Shown: in pieces, positions 35,119-49,202 of the stretch | How positions within the stretch are numbered: position 1 is the first letter of the stretch | Layout: each line of letters opens with the position of its first letter | DNA from: Terramyces sp. JEL0728 | Taxonomy: Eukaryota > Chytridiomycota > Chytridiomycetes > Rhizophydiales > Terramycetaceae | Assembly (NCBI GenBank): GCA_027603945.1 | Contig: JADIIU010000042.1 | Span: forward strand, 40,135-104,134 | Direction: 5' to 3' | Length of the DNA stretch: 64,000 bases | Translations under genes and position numbers: made by a program | The notes under the pieces: generated by a model | Told to the model about the DNA's origin: nothing | Database searches by the model: none | Seen by the model: only the letters and a program-made list of their open reading frames with translations

Positions 35119-35558
35119 ATGGCAATCTTACCAAAGTCGTCAAACACAGCAATCGTCACATTGTCAAAATGGTCAACTGCTGCAAAAGAAAACCTCACAC
35201 CTGTTGTTGTAGGAGCTAGAGATGCTGCAATTTCTTCATATCAAACCACTGTTAAAGTTTTAGACAGATACCCGCCATTAAAGGTATTTAACGTTTAAAT
35301 TAGGCTTTTGTTGTATCCCTCGCGCTATTCTCATCAGTCCCGATAAGTTTCTTCCTCGGCTTTGCCGGAGTGAGCGGGGCTATTGTATTAGGTGTTGCTG
35401 GAACTGGCATTGTTCTGGTTCAAGGCACTTTGTTGGCATTTGGTGCCTTCTTTTTATTCTGGTGGTTACTTGGAGCTCTCTTCTTTGCAGGGTTAGCAAC
35501 TTTCTGGTTCTCTGCTGGATACTTTGGCTTAAAGACCGCAAAGAAGCTTGCAGCTTAA
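35119..35558 (+). CDS. Promethin/LDAF1-like membrane protein, copy 2
   Basis: Second copy of the gene at 5396-5835, 139 aa with the intron at 35284-35303. One residue differs (Val to Ala in GARDVAIS). The intron has one base change. The hydrophobic half is unchanged. Confidence 0.6.
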
Positions 35559-35647
35559 TTTCTTTATCTTTTCGACAAGAGCCTCATAAATTAATCCTTT
35601 CATTTCGAATAAAGAGTTTTATCAACATTTCGCAATTTGAGGGAGAA

Positions 35648-38012
35648 TTATTTATTAATAATGGAATCAATTTTTGATTGAATCTCATTTTCTAGGGCAG
35701 AAAAGCCATAGTTGTCCATCAAAATAATCTTGAAATGATCAATACAGTCTCTGACTGCACCAAGGAATTGCTCCACGTACTTTTGATCTTCATAAGTTGC
35801 CTTTTCTAGTACCAATCTGACGGAAAGAACAGACTTTAGCAATGTTTCCATGATAACCTGGATTGTTGTGGTGTAATTTTGGTTTGGGGTAGAGTAACTG
35901 TCCTTGTTGGAAACTTTAAGCGCACTTATGGCAGCAATCTTGACTTTAAAGTTCATGCTGTGCTCTGCAGCATCGTTTAACCCTTTATAGATTAAATCTG
36001 TGTAATTGATTCTACTGCCAATAGGAAATCCAGCGGAACTCAACATATTCTTAATACAGTGACATGCATTCCATCTTATCTAACGTTATACCTGAATACT
36101 TTGAATGGTCCAGCCCCAATATTCTTCAGGACAGAATCAACCGCCTGACTTGCTAAATGTGCATTTTGTTGCCATAAACGGCCATCAAATAATAATGCAA
36201 CCAATCCTAAAGATCTGATGGCGTGTGTGCGTACCTTTTCATGATCATTTGTACCAAGTATCGACACCCTGAACAGCTGGACAACAGTGTCTTGCAGGAA
36301 ATCCATTTTCAGTTCTACTAAATTGCCAATTGCCCAGCATGCTCTAATTCGCACTTTCAAAGTGGAATCTTGAGACAGTATAATCAGCTTTTCGCTAAAA
36401 TCATGCAAAATTGAAATGTCCTTGGTTAACATCATTTACATTATTGATCTTTGGTATATGCACGAAAGCCCCAATTGTGCCGCAACAAGCAGCTCTAACT
36501 TCAGGATGGTCATCTCCAGTGTATGAGATGATGGTGGATAATAAGAACGCGTTTAATCTGTGAGGCATCTCTTGAATAAAAGCCATGGGCAACTGTCCAA
36601 TAATTGTGCATGTTATAGTTCTTATTGCATAAAATTCATGGTGAAATAAAGTGCTAGTTTTTTCAACCAGATCAAACCAAAATTTGTACGGCAATGCCAC
36701 TGTATCATTAGCTGAATGACAAAATTGCTCTAGCGCTTTTAAACTCCCGACAATTAATAGCGTTTCGTCAGCCAGCGAATTAAACAATACGGGACTAATG
36801 GAGCTCCAATTCTTCCACACCAACTCAGAACATGATTTTGACAAAGATCTGATCAAATCAAGTACTGCTACATACATGTTTTTGTCACCCGGCTGCTTAA
36901 TAACATCCAAGGCATATTTGATAATATTATTGTATTCTTCGTCACCGCTGTCGATTATTTCTGCCAGTGAACCCAGTATTTCAATAATAGCATGGTTTGT
37001 CGGCTGTTTTTGAATATAATTGAAGATTTCAGATATATAATCCTGATCTAAATTTCTAATCGGCGCATTTCTAACAAGCATATCCAGCAACTAAGCATTA
37101 ATACGTAGGGACCTTGTACAGATGAGAGCAAACTTCGCTGTTTGATAGGTACAGGATCATTCGCAAAGTACTAGAAATTTGATTTGCTAATGACTCTTGC
37201 AAAGAAGTGAACGAGGTTGGTTTGCTTGAATAGCTTGCAATTGAAAGGTACTTTTGCGAATCTTCATAAAAAGATATTAGTATTTTTATCGCTTGAACCT
37301 TTGCATGATTATTCGGATGTGTAGTAATCAAATACAGTAGAGACTTGTCTTTGTAGTCAAAGAATTTAACCCAGTGAGCCTGCATCTGCTTCGGGCATTG
37401 TTTGGACAGGGCCAAGCAACAATTCAGAGCGTATACAACCTGTCTACTCTCTTTTCCAACTTCGTTATCTGATTCTGAGTCGGATTCCCAAGTATTTTTA
37501 GGTTTTTCGTATATAATTTCCAGCAAACGTCCTAGAAAACTGAAACAGTCCTTTGCGATTGTCTTGTTTTCGTTGATCAACAATATTAAACTTTTCAGCG
37601 ATACTGGGATTTCATTCTCCAGCTCGAGTTTGATTTTTCCAAGTAGTTTCAGGTCTTTTAATCCGATACAGCAATTACCTAAACAAACTATCGCTAGCCT
37701 GCCAACTCTGCTCTTGCTTTTCAAGGAAATTAATTTGTTTATAAATCGTTCCTGATCCTTTATTTGGTTAATTCGATCATACACCAGTGTGGCAGTGAAT
37801 TTCATGAGTTCTATCGAAGGATCGTCCAGCAGCAGTAATAACCTGACAAAATGGGAATTGTTGGTATTCGATTTACTGGTTTCTTCCATAAAGTCCCTTT
37901 CTATCTGTCTTTTGTCTCTTTTAATCTGAGCACCAGGTTGGTGTTTCTGGAATTCCTCCACTGGTGATTGGCCCTCCTTGGAATGTTGTTCCTGGCTCGG
38001 TATCATTAGCAT
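35648..38012 (-). CDS. HEATR6: HEATR6-like HEAT-repeat protein, copy 2
   Basis: Second copy of 5925-8289, 768 aa, introns 37091-37112, 36421-36439 and 36075-36091. At least six residues differ (for example KYVKQF to KYVEQF, MDDYG to MDNYG, KESQSP to KEGQSP), more than in most genes of the unit. The three introns keep their lengths. Confidence 0.8.
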
Positions 38013-38045
38013 TTGTAAAAAAGAAAGTTCAATGTCCTGCTGATA

Positions 38046-38391
<346 letters not shown>

Positions 38392-38530
38392 GCTAATATA
38401 ATTCTCTTTTGTAAATCTTGTGTTTCTTTTATGCGATAACCGTTTCTGGACAGCGATGGATTATTGAAGTGCTCCACGCTGATTAGGATTCCGCAGACCC
38501 TTGCCAATATTTTTCCTTTGCTATCACAAG

Positions 38531-39290
38531 ATGAATACAGTGGGGATATGTTCTCTGATGACTGCTTCATTTGTGGGTTCGTTTTACTTGTTTGGCTACG
38601 ATGCAAGTCATAGGGATGATCCAAAAGTGATTGTGAATAGATTAAAGAGTTCAGTCTGTTCATGTATTTTGGGAGTTGGATTTAATTTGTACAGGGCAAA
38701 GGATATAAAATACACGCTGGGTCTAATGGGATTTAATTTCAATATTTTACCTTCGATTGGAATATCATTGCTGCTTTCTGGAGCTTTGTTTCTGGGTCCA
38801 TTGATAAATGAATACAGGAATTTCTCAATTCCAAACAGGATTACACAGAGTCAGCTAAGGGATTATATACTGGTAACAATTAATAATACAGGGGCCGGCA
38901 ATAGAAGAAATATTTTTTAGATCTTGCATGGTTCCCATAGCATTGCAGGAATATTCTCCATTTGCTTCGATATTTCTGTGCCCAATGTTTTTTGGAATTG
39001 CGCACTTGCACCATCTTATTGAACAACTCAGAAGAGGAGTAGAACCAAGGCGGGCGATACTGGTCGCGCTATTGCAATTCACCTACACTAGTCTATTTGG
39101 TTTCTTTGCAACGTTCCTTTTGCTCAAATACAGTAATTGACTGGCTTACTTAGAAAATATCTTTGGTCCAATCGCTTCGCATATGTTTTGTAACTACATG
39201 GGATTCCCAGATATGCCGCAGACTACAAAAGATTGGATTGGATATGCAAGCGGGGTCTTAATATTCACTAGCCTGTTTTTCATCTTATAA
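38531..39290 (+). CDS. RCE1: CAAX prenyl protease 2 (RCE1), copy 2
   Basis: Second copy of 8809-9568, 239 aa, introns 38873-38891 and 39133-39153. Two replacements lie outside the catalytic motifs (YTLDLMG to YTLGLMG, RITLSQ to RITQSQ). A poly-T run between this gene and PP4 is one base longer than in copy 1; it is noncoding. Confidence 0.9.
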
Positions 39291-39409
39291 TAAAGCGATC
39301 TATTACATATGGGAACTCGGAGCAGTCAAAACTTTGTTTAGCTGGACAATTTATAATCCAATCTTATCCAACTGGTTGGACTTTTTACTTTTTTAATCCA
39401 AAATCGCAA

Positions 39410-40443
39410 ATGTCAGACTTGGACAAGTTTCAAATTATTAATTCTAGACAAGTGCAGCAGTTATTAAGATGCGAAATACTACTAGAATCGCAAGTCAAAG
39501 AGCTATGTAACAAAGCAAGGGAAATCCTTGTGGAAGAAAGTAATGTTCAAAAAGTTGATGCACCAGTAACAGTAATGACCGTTTAACCAGATATGTGGAG
39601 ATATTCATGGGCAATTTTTTGATTTGAAGGAACTATTGAAAGTGGGTGGAAAGTGTCCCGATACCAATTACTTGTTTCTGGGCGATTTTGTAGATCGCGG
39701 ATTTTATAGTGTAGAAACGTTTCTATTGCTAGTAGCGCTAAAAGTACGATATCCTGATAGGGTAATTAATTTCTAATTAGATTACTTTGATAAGGGGAAA
39801 CCATGAATCAAGACAAATTACTCAAGTGTATGGATTTTATGACGAATGTCTGAGGAAATATGGATCGGTGAATGTATGGAGATATTGCTGTGAAATATTT
39901 GATTATTTGTCACTCTCTGCTATTATAGACGATAGGATTTTCTGCGTTCACGGTGGACTATCACCTTCGATTAATAATCTGGATCAAATTAGAATCATTG
40001 ACCGCAAACAGGAAGTTCCGCATGAAGGCGCGATGTGTGATCTGCTATGGTCCGATCCGGACGATATTGAAGGTTGGGGGCTGTCTCCCAGAGGCGCTGG
40101 ATATCTGTTTGGCGGAGATGTTGTAGATACTGTAACCATTTTTAATTATAGTTTAATCATGCGAATAAAATAGAATTAATAGCACGAGCGCACCAGCTAG
40201 TAATGGAAGGGTACAAGCTGATGTTCAAGGATACCATTGTCACAGTTTGGTCGGCTCCAAACTATTGCTACAGGTGCATAGTGCTAACATAGATGTGGAA
40301 ATGTTGCAGCAATATTGGAATTAGATGAGCATTTAAACAGGAACTTCAAGATATTTGATGCTGCCCCTCAAGTTACGCCTTGTTAACGTTAGGATTCTCG
40401 TGGAATGCCAGCAAAGAAAGCAATACCAGATTACTTTTTGTAA
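39410..40443 (+). CDS. PPP4C: Protein phosphatase 4 catalytic subunit, copy 2
   Basis: Second copy of 9687-10720, 311 aa. I see only silent substitutions in the coding parts and one change in intron 2 (39762-39780). All catalytic motifs are intact. Confidence 0.95.
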
Positions 40444-40507
40444 ATGAGAATAAAAATTAACTGCAATCATGGTTTATGGATTTATTCGGTGAATATTGTA
40501 ATATTCT

Positions 40508-41651
40508 TTAGAACCGGTGGAGTGCAGCTGGAATTGCAATCCCAATGGCGATCAGGACAACCAATAACACTGCGATGCAGAGCATCCTCTAGAATTAACA
40601 TTGGTAACCTTTCTGGTCTTTTTTTGTGTATGCAACGCTTTATCTAAGCTCTCAACCCCCTTCTCCACGTCCTTCACTGCGGTTTGTACGTGTTTGTTTG
40701 AATTATCGATATATTCACCCTGTGCAACTACTAATACAGCCATATCAACAAATAGTTGGTGTAATTCTTTTATGCTCGATTCAATTTTTAACACGTCCTT
40801 GTGCGTTCGATTTATATCTTCCAGTGCATTTCTTGCCTCTGCTTTTTGGGCAGCATTATCTACTTTGTGCGAAAACATTTGTCCCTGAATCATATTTTCA
40901 ACTTCTGCAGGAGTTGCATTTGGTTTTGCGATTAGCGCCGATTTCTTCATTCTTTCAGTAAATTTGGTCTGATATTTTTCTTGTACATTCTTGTAATCTT
41001 CCAGTAATTGAACAAAATTTTTTACGAGTACTTCATACTAGCTTAGCGCAATTATACCTGCGCCGTGCGTATTGCAAAGTTTGGATCGCTTGGTTTCAAT
41101 TGCTTGGTTCCCCTTTCAATATCTTTTAGAGTTTCGCGGACATGAGTTTGAACAGATTTCAACTTGTCCATCTTTTTGTCCAGCTCTGCTGAAATTGCTT
41201 TTGTTAGTTCTGTCTACCATCGCCTTGTTCATCGGAAATAACTTGCATGGATCTGTGGTGGATTTCCTCGATTTCGTCAATAAGAAACTTGGTTGAGGTG
41301 AGCGATTCCTTGATATTTGCTACTTGTTCAAAGAATAATTCAATTGTTGGCGGGGCAGACACCTCTGGAACAACTTTCCCTTCTTTCTTTGGTTTCTTGC
41401 CGAAAATACTCTTTTTTCTTGTAACCTCTTTCTGATCTTTGCTTTCCTCGCCTTCCGCATTCAGCGATTCGTTTGACTGCGTAAGAAAATTGTTACTTGG
41501 TTTGGTGTATTTACTTTGCTCTTTGACGTGAACTTTCGGAATAACGAGGGCGATTTCTTTGACTTTTCCTCTTCGATTTTTGGAACTTCCAAGGCTTCGT
41601 TCGACTCTGTTAATCTATCATTACTTGCAAGTCATTTATTCTGTCTCTCAT
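40508..41651 (-). CDS. Syntaxin A, copy 2
   Basis: Second copy of 10785-11928, 347 aa with five 20-nt introns at the same places. Replacements noted: Ile to Met just before the membrane anchor, Ile to Thr in the first helix (LTSIKF), and Asn to Ser in the linker. The SNARE helix is unchanged. Confidence 0.92.
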
Positions 41652-41753
41652 GGAAAATAAAATGGTAAACAAAACAAATACAAAAACCATGAATCGCAAC
41701 CATTTATTAATGAATTAAACACCGACTTAGAATATATGTAAACCCTCTGTGTG

Positions 41754-42833
41754 TTAGCGAATCTTACTTAATACTGAAGGCACTGCGACACAAACGGCAA
41801 TAATTGCCACTATAAGGAATATGATAATACACATTTTCTAATTTAAGAGCCGGCTACCTTTCTAGTTTTCTTTTGTGTTTTTACCGCCTTGGTCAAGGCA
41901 TTCACACCGGCTTCAGTGTCATTCACGGCGCTGTCTACGTGCACAGCGATCTGGTTAATCATTTCCCCTTGAGCAGCAACCATTACTGCCATATCCATAA
42001 AGAGCTGTTGTAGTTCCAAAATGCTTTTTTCGATTTTGACGACTTCTTTGTGTTTGTTTTGAATATCTTCCAAAGCCCTCTTTGCTTCCTGGCGTTGTCC
42101 GGTATTAACAATCTTGGTTAAATTGGATTATACCTGCTTGGCAAACATTTGTCCTTGTTCTCCATCTGTCATTTTTTCAATTTCTTCTTTGGTTGCGTTT
42201 GGTTTCACTCAAATAAGCTTGTAAATTACCAATTAATGCTTGCCGTTGCATTCGGTCTTTGAATTTGGATTGATACATTTCTTGGATCTTTTTGTACTCG
42301 GTCATAACTTCGAGAAAGCTCTTCATCAACACCCCATGCTGTCGTTAGCCCTCAAATACCTGAGAAGTTCTAATAGAATTGTCTGTTGAAGTAGGATCTT
42401 TTTTTTGCAAGGATTTGTTTAAAGCATCCATTTCTCATGTTAATCCCACATACCTTTGAGTTTGTTTCTGACGTAGGTTGTTTGCTTATTGGCTTTATCC
42501 ATAGCACTGTCTAACTCTCTTGCGATTTCTAAACGAATTAAACTATAGTTACCAGCGCTTTCCTTTTCGCTCGTTACATTATTGAGCGTTCTGTCGTGAA
42601 TAACTCGAATTTCTTCAACTGATATTTTGATAGTGGCAATACTCTCCTTTAAATTTGCAATTTCTTCAAAGAACTGATTCATTGTTGCTGCCGTATTGGT
42701 TGGAGATTCAACGGCTTTGTCTTTTCCCTTCTTTCCCTTTTTCTTTGAAGATTCATCTTCAACGGGCTCTCCGTTTGCAGGCTTGATAGATTAATGAGTA
42801 TCCTACTTGTAAATCTAGAGTTCTGTCTCTCAT
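41754..42833 (-). CDS. Syntaxin B, copy 2
   Basis: Second copy of 12031-13110, 316 aa and six introns. The differences I see are silent or intronic. It starts MRDRTLDLQ 48 bp from the divergent kinesin copy. Confidence 0.92.
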
Positions 42834-42881
42834 AGAATCTGTTTTAAGCGCGAAAACTAAAACAATTCGGACGCGTGGAGA

Positions 42882-45652
42882 ATGTTCAATCGACACAGTA
42901 AAGATGGAGGAAAGAGTAAAACACCAAACCCACCGATAAACAATCATTCGAATACAGTTCATGCTCCATCTACAACTCCAATTCCTCAAAAAAATACAAA
43001 AGCAGATAATGTACTTTCATGTTAACTCTTCTAGACTGCAAATGTCGCTCCTAATGATTCGCAGATATCATTCGAAGCTAGCGACACGGAACAAATGAAA
43101 GTTCTAGTAAGGTAACCTAAAGTAAACAGTCAGGGTTCGTCCTTTGAATGAAATGGAGAAACACCATCGCATAAACGCAAAACCAGCAGTAAGGGTAAAC
43201 GATGACGGTAAAACAGTTCAAGTAAATCATTTGTAATGATAGCTATATAACCCGGATGGCAAGATCTCTGTCATGTCTTTCAATCGAGTGTTTGCTGAAG
43301 ACAGCGACCAAAAAGTTATGTTTTCCGAGTCGGGAGTGACAGAGTTGATTCACCAAGCACTAAAAGGGTACGCAACAACGATATTTGCTTTTGGACAGAC
43401 TGGAAGCGGCAAAACATTTACAATAACTGGACCTGATGAAACCACACCAGAAACTGTAGGAATAGTCCCAAGGGCTCTCAGCGGGATGTTTGAAGAAATA
43501 AAAAGGCAGAAATCGTCAAAGGCCATCTCAGATATTAGAATACAGGCGTCTTACCTTGAAATATACAATGAAAATGTTAAAATTATGTTGATAAGTAGGT
43601 TCTAGATTTGCTGAATCCTCAGGATTTTGGATTGCCAGTACGATGGACTGCAGAAAGAGGATTTTTTGTGGAGAGACTATTTGTAGTCGACTGCGATAAC
43701 CTGGACGACTGCTTGGCTGTTTTAGAAGAAGGTCCCTTTGTATTAACGCAGGGATACGAAATAGAACCACAGGCGGTCATGATATGAATGAGCATTCGTC
43801 AAGGAGTCATAGTTTATTGACAATTTATCTCGAAATTAGTGGATTTGACGATACAGACGGCCATGTGCAGCAAAGATATGGGAAAATAAGTTTTGTAGAT
43901 TTAGCTGGAAGTGAAAGGGTTAAGGAATCAAAACCCACACTTGACACATTTAATGAAGCCCTGAGCATCAATAAATCCCTGCTTACGCTGGGAAAGTGCA
44001 TATCTGCATTGGCGGATCCAAAAAAGACTGGTGGACATGTGCCATTCAGAGACTCTAAACTCACTAAACTTCTATCGGACTCTTTGGGTGGAAAAGGCTC
44101 GGCACTTATGATATCTTGTATTTCACCATCGCTAACGAATTTTAACGAAACTCTTAAAACACTTCGATATGCTCAACAAGCGAGAAAGATTACCAACAAG
44201 CCTTCAATTCAACTCGACCCACAAGAGGAATTGTTAGTAAATCTTAAAAAGGAGATAAAGGGATTAAAACAAGAAAATCAGAAACTACGCCAGCTTTTAG
44301 AAGGAGAGCCGCAATTTTCTACAATACTGCACAAAATTATCAAAGAATCAGAGGAAAATTCAAACCTATACAAAAGCCGACCGCCTTCACCATTTTATTC
44401 CAGAAAGTCAACCCATCCCGAAAAGATAAACCCAGAAATAAGACTCAAAGACGTAAAGAAGTTACAAGAAAGGAATTCAAGAAGTGCCAAAACGGACAAT
44501 CGGGTAGTTCATGAGCAAAAATTCAATCAGTCGTCAAAAGTAAATTCACAAAATAGGACAAGCTCAGTTCGAAGAAACTCCCTAAAACTCCCAAATATTG
44601 GGAAAAGAGCTCCTTCGAGACAAGATGGTGCAAAAACCCCTTCAAAGCAGCGAGTTGATGAAATGAGGAAATCTTTTGCGCCAGCAGGTTATCCAGTAAT
44701 CAAACCTTCCGCAAGACACACTAGAACCAAGACTGACGAGCCGGAAAGGTAATTCAACGATAACAAAGGCCGCACAGAAAGGAATCCAAACCAGTAGTGG
44801 ACAAATTCCTTTCAGAACAGGGTAAATCGATTGAGCCTTTGCACAAAAAGAAGACTGTCGAGATTAAAACACCTGGAAATGAGCCTGCAACTTCAACTAA
44901 AGCACCAAAGACACCATATCCAAAAGAAAATGCGGGGGGAAATCCAAAGAAACAACGTGGTGTAAATGAAGCGCATATACAACCAAAATCACCAGAGCCA
45001 GCTACTTCAAAGATACAGCCAATATTGTCATCTTCAAAATCTAAATCACGAGAGCCATCGAAATCCAAGGCATTAGCTGACGCTACTTCACCAGAACCTA
45101 CAAAGAAAAAAGAGACAAAATCTCCAGAACCTTCCAATGCCAAGAACGTTTCGGAAAAAAGTAAATCCACAGAGCCTGCCAAACATAGAGTGACTGATAA
45201 CCCTAAAACATCTGAATCTGCAAATCCTAAAAAACTGGCCGAGAAATCAAAATCGCCTGTCGTAGCGGAATCCAATACAAACAAAACAGAACTTGCCAGG
45301 AAACCTGGAGCTAAATCCCAGACACCAGGCCCGAAATCACCAGAACCATCGAAAACAAACAATGTGAAAAGAAACGCTAAATCACCAGAGCCATCCCAAA
45401 AAGAGACCAAACCAGCTGCCCAAAATACTAAGCAGAAAACAAAAGAAAAAGACTCAAAAATAATCCTACCTACAATATCAAAATCTCCCGAGCCAAATAA
45501 ATCAAAATCCCCAGATCCCAAAGAGTAAATTTTTCTAATTTAGAAAAGAGCTTAAATTACCAAAAACAGTAGAAAAAGAAGTAAATAACCGTCACCAAAC
45601 ATTAAAAGAACTAAAAACCCTGGATAAAGAGATAGCAAAGCTAAAAAAGTAG
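42882..45652 (+). CDS. KIF12-like kinesin, copy 2
   Basis: Second copy of 13160-15921, 873 aa. The motor has a few replacements (FDED to FAED, EIKKQ to EIKRQ, PQNF to PQDF, SDAEQ to SDTEQ); P-loop and switches are unchanged. The tail is three residues longer (9-bp insertion adding another KSPEP-like unit near 45118) and has several further replacements, so most of the protein divergence is in the disordered tail. Intron 6 ends AAG here and CAG in copy 1. Confidence 0.92.
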
Positions 45653-45671
45653 TGTAAATAATAGAAACGTT

Positions 45672-48274
45672 TTAATATTTAATCTTCATTATTTCTATAG
45701 TCGTTGGATCGTTAATCAGAGATCTGTATTTTTCTGAATATTTGAAATCTTTTAACAGCTCGTTGGAAATCTGTCTATAGTTTCGTTTTAGAATACGGAT
45801 ATATGCATGCAGCCCCATCCAGTATATTTCTTTTTTTGCCAGTTTGATTTTTGATCTTGTTTTTACGATTGCATATTGGTAATCGATGCTTTCTAGGATA
45901 ACCTTTACCATGAAATCCTTGTTGACGGTCAGGTAATGCAAATAAGAGCCGAATCGCATTGCACATATGATGAACGTTTGGTAAATATTCAGTAGAATTG
46001 TTTTGGCAGAGTTTAGCTTGCAATCATAATACAGTGAATGGGCCCTGTTTTTCATATTTCTATATTAGCATCCATTACTGCAAGGTTTTGTTTAATAAAA
46101 CCGTTCCTGGCGCTTTACTTGTATCTACAGAAAAAGTATACTTTAAATGCAAATCTTGGAATCTAGAGTAATCAGAAAGTACTTCTAGAGTACTGGAATG
46201 GACAAGTAGTCCACACCAAGGAAACCAATCAGAATCAGAATGCTTGAATTCAAATCCATTTTTTGAATGTTTAAAATTCAAAAGTGTTTTTGAAGGATTT
46301 ACAGTCATTCCATATTCAGCAAACCCACTATGCATTAAATTACAAAACTCAATGACCTCTTGCTTATTTTTCGATACAAACAAGAAATCATCAACATATC
46401 TCATTAAACCATTCTTGAATTGCTGTAGTTTTTCATTCTCCATTTTCCCATAAAACAAGCTGCATTAAGAAAAAGTTACTTGCACAACAAAGTAGATAGA
46501 ACCGATCCTTGAGGAATTCCTTGATGCTGTCGATAGCAGCTCCTGCCAATTTTTATTGTATGATTCAGCAAATGGGTAGTCAACAATTCCATTATTTTCT
46601 CTTTGGACTCGAATTGGTAATTTACAGCATCTACAAAAATAGAATCCTTGATATCTGAATTTAAAACAAAGTCATGGAAATCTTTGAAACTATTGGAATC
46701 CATTGCTTCTCTCTTGTACTCGATTCTCTTGTTTATCAAACTGAATTTCCTAATCAAGTACTCTGGTTTCTTGAGGAAGCCTTCAATGATCTCCAATAAT
46801 AGTCGCTGATTGATTGTGTCAAAACATGCTTGGATATCAATCTTGCAAAAGTACAGTTTTTCAGGTATATCCGCCAGCGATTTCTTGATTGCCAATAGAC
46901 GGTTAAAAATATCATTCTTTCCAAAACAGCTATTGCCAAAATCTTTGATATTTTCATTCTAAATTAAGTAAAAATACTTTTTCATAATTAAATATGCAAA
47001 ATGCATTTTTTAGTATTTGATTTAAACTTGTCTTGTAATTAAACTTTTGAATGTTCTTTTTACTTTGATTTACAATGATTCTTGCTCCATTTTGCTTTAA
47101 CAGCAATCTAACTGAGTGACTGGGTTGATAATCACAGCGAGAAAAGTTTGTTAGGCTGTACAATTTGTATTCCATCCTCTTCCAATCCGCGTATTTAATG
47201 TAAATGAGTTTATTTTTCAAATAGCTGGTTTCTGTAACATAATAGTTTGCTTTCAACAAATTGATGACAAAGTGGTCACATAGCCAACTTGTAAAAGCAG
47301 AAAATAATTCTTGTTTTTTAATGAAATCAGTTGGTGCTTGTTTTCCCTCAGTTGACAGCCATTCAATTTCATTGAGTTTGATTCCATCAATAGAAATCCT
47401 AGATATTTGATACCTGGTGGAATCTATTAGTCTATTGATTTGCTTGATAATCTTCACCTTGTTTCTCTCGGATCCGAAAATACTGGTTGGAAATAATCTT
47501 TTCATGACTGAATATACAAATAATTTGGGGTCATCATTCATTAATTCTTTGTAATTGATCTTTTCATGTCTATTTTCCAATCTGTTTACCAAATCTTTAA
47601 CTTTTTCAAACCTCTTTTTCTTTTTGATTTTAAAAATGTTGAAATTAATGTTTGGTTTACAATTGATTTTGCCATTAGAAAAGGTAGGGTTACCGTATAG
47701 CACTCGTTGCCAATGGACGATGTTTCTTTGGTTTACTTTATCTGGAGGTGGTTTGTCTATCATCGGTGCAGCCTGATTGATTGGTATCTCCTTGTTTTGT
47801 GCAATTCTCTTGTACACATTGGTAAACGCTGGTCCGCATAATTGAAACACGTTTGTATTAACAGCAACGAAAATAGAGCAATTTAACAGCAGAAAGGTAA
47901 GATTATCCTGCCCAATCAAATGATATAATTCGCTCCATTCCTTGTTTTTCAAAATAGAAACCAGAGTATTCGGAAACCCAATTTCATAATGAATATTCCC
48001 AGTGGAGATGATTCCCCCCTTTCCGCACAAATTTGAGTATCCTAATTGTAGTATATTATCAGACTTGAGGAGCAGACCAATCACTCTATCGATAACCTAT
48101 GTTAGTTGCAGCTACAGAGTGGTAATCGTCAAAGATCATTCTTTCCTGTTCATGAAATTCAACATAGCCAACAATGACATTTGCAAAATATTTATAATAA
48201 AGAAAATCAGTGTTGATGTTGAATAATTGCGTGATTGGTTTTGTGTTTTTGAAATTTCCAGAGATTGTCTCCAT
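45672..48274 (-). CDS. TERT: Telomerase reverse transcriptase, copy 2
   Basis: Second copy of 15941-18543, 841 aa, introns 48097-48115, 46960-46978, 46460-46479, 46060-46078. Only one replacement was found (FGSVRN to FGSERN in the RNA-binding domain) against well over ten silent changes in the 3' two thirds. The 5' part is identical to copy 1. Catalytic Asp residues are unchanged. Confidence 0.95.
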
Positions 48275-48475
48275 TTCTGGACAAAATCATAAATCACTTT
48301 TATATCTCAAATATCGTAGCTCATAGCCAAGGATTGAATCCCTTCACCGTATTCTTATAGCGATCGTCGAGCCACTATTATGCGACCTGCTAAACTTGTG
48401 CAACGGACGCAAAAACCTTATACAAAATACTCTATTGAAAGCAATCCTCCTATCGTTGAAAGACAAATGATTATT

Positions 48476-48891
48476 TTATTTCTTGGATTTTTCATCCTTC
48501 TTCCCTTTCTTTGTACCACGGACTTTCTTGTCACGGTTCTTCTTTTCTTTACGTTGTTTAGAAGAGACAGTCTTCTTTTCTCCAAGACCATGACGGATAA
48601 GTCTGTATTTTGGTTCAAACTTCTTTGCTGCATCAAGAGTGTCATAAACCAATGCAAATCCAGTTGATTTACCACCACCAAATGCGGTACGGAATCCAAA
48701 TACAAATACATTCTACATTAAATATCAAATACTTCTGATTCAGATTTGTAAAGTTTAGCTAATTTATCACGGAGGTCTGCTTTTGAAACATTTGGACGTC
48801 CTGGGTGAATTACATCGATAATCATTTGTCTGCGTTGCAATAGACGGTTAGTCAAGAATTTGCGAGTGCGAATGGTGACTGAATCAGACAT
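48476..48891 (-). CDS. RPS24: Small ribosomal subunit protein eS24, copy 2
   Basis: Nucleotide-identical to 18745-19160, intron 48714-48733. It lies within the tract where the two copies show no differences. Confidence 0.95.
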
Positions 48892-49202
48892 GATTGCTGT
48901 TTTGAAAAGTAAAGAAAGGGAGCGAGGATTTTGGTTCAAGAAGTTTTTTTTTCTTGAACGTCAGCCAATCAAATACAAATTCTCCGATCACGTGAAAAAT
49001 TATATTCTTAAATTGCAGGCATAGTTGCAAATTAAGGAGTTTTACTTTGATCGTAACTAAAAATTCGATTATGGATTCATTTAGCGCAATACAATATTTC
49101 AGGTACTGGGTATTCATCAAAAGTATCCGCAAATTGAGTCTTAACGGGACCTGTACAATAAATCGGTATTATGGCTGCTTTAGGGATATTAGCTCGTAAC
49201 CA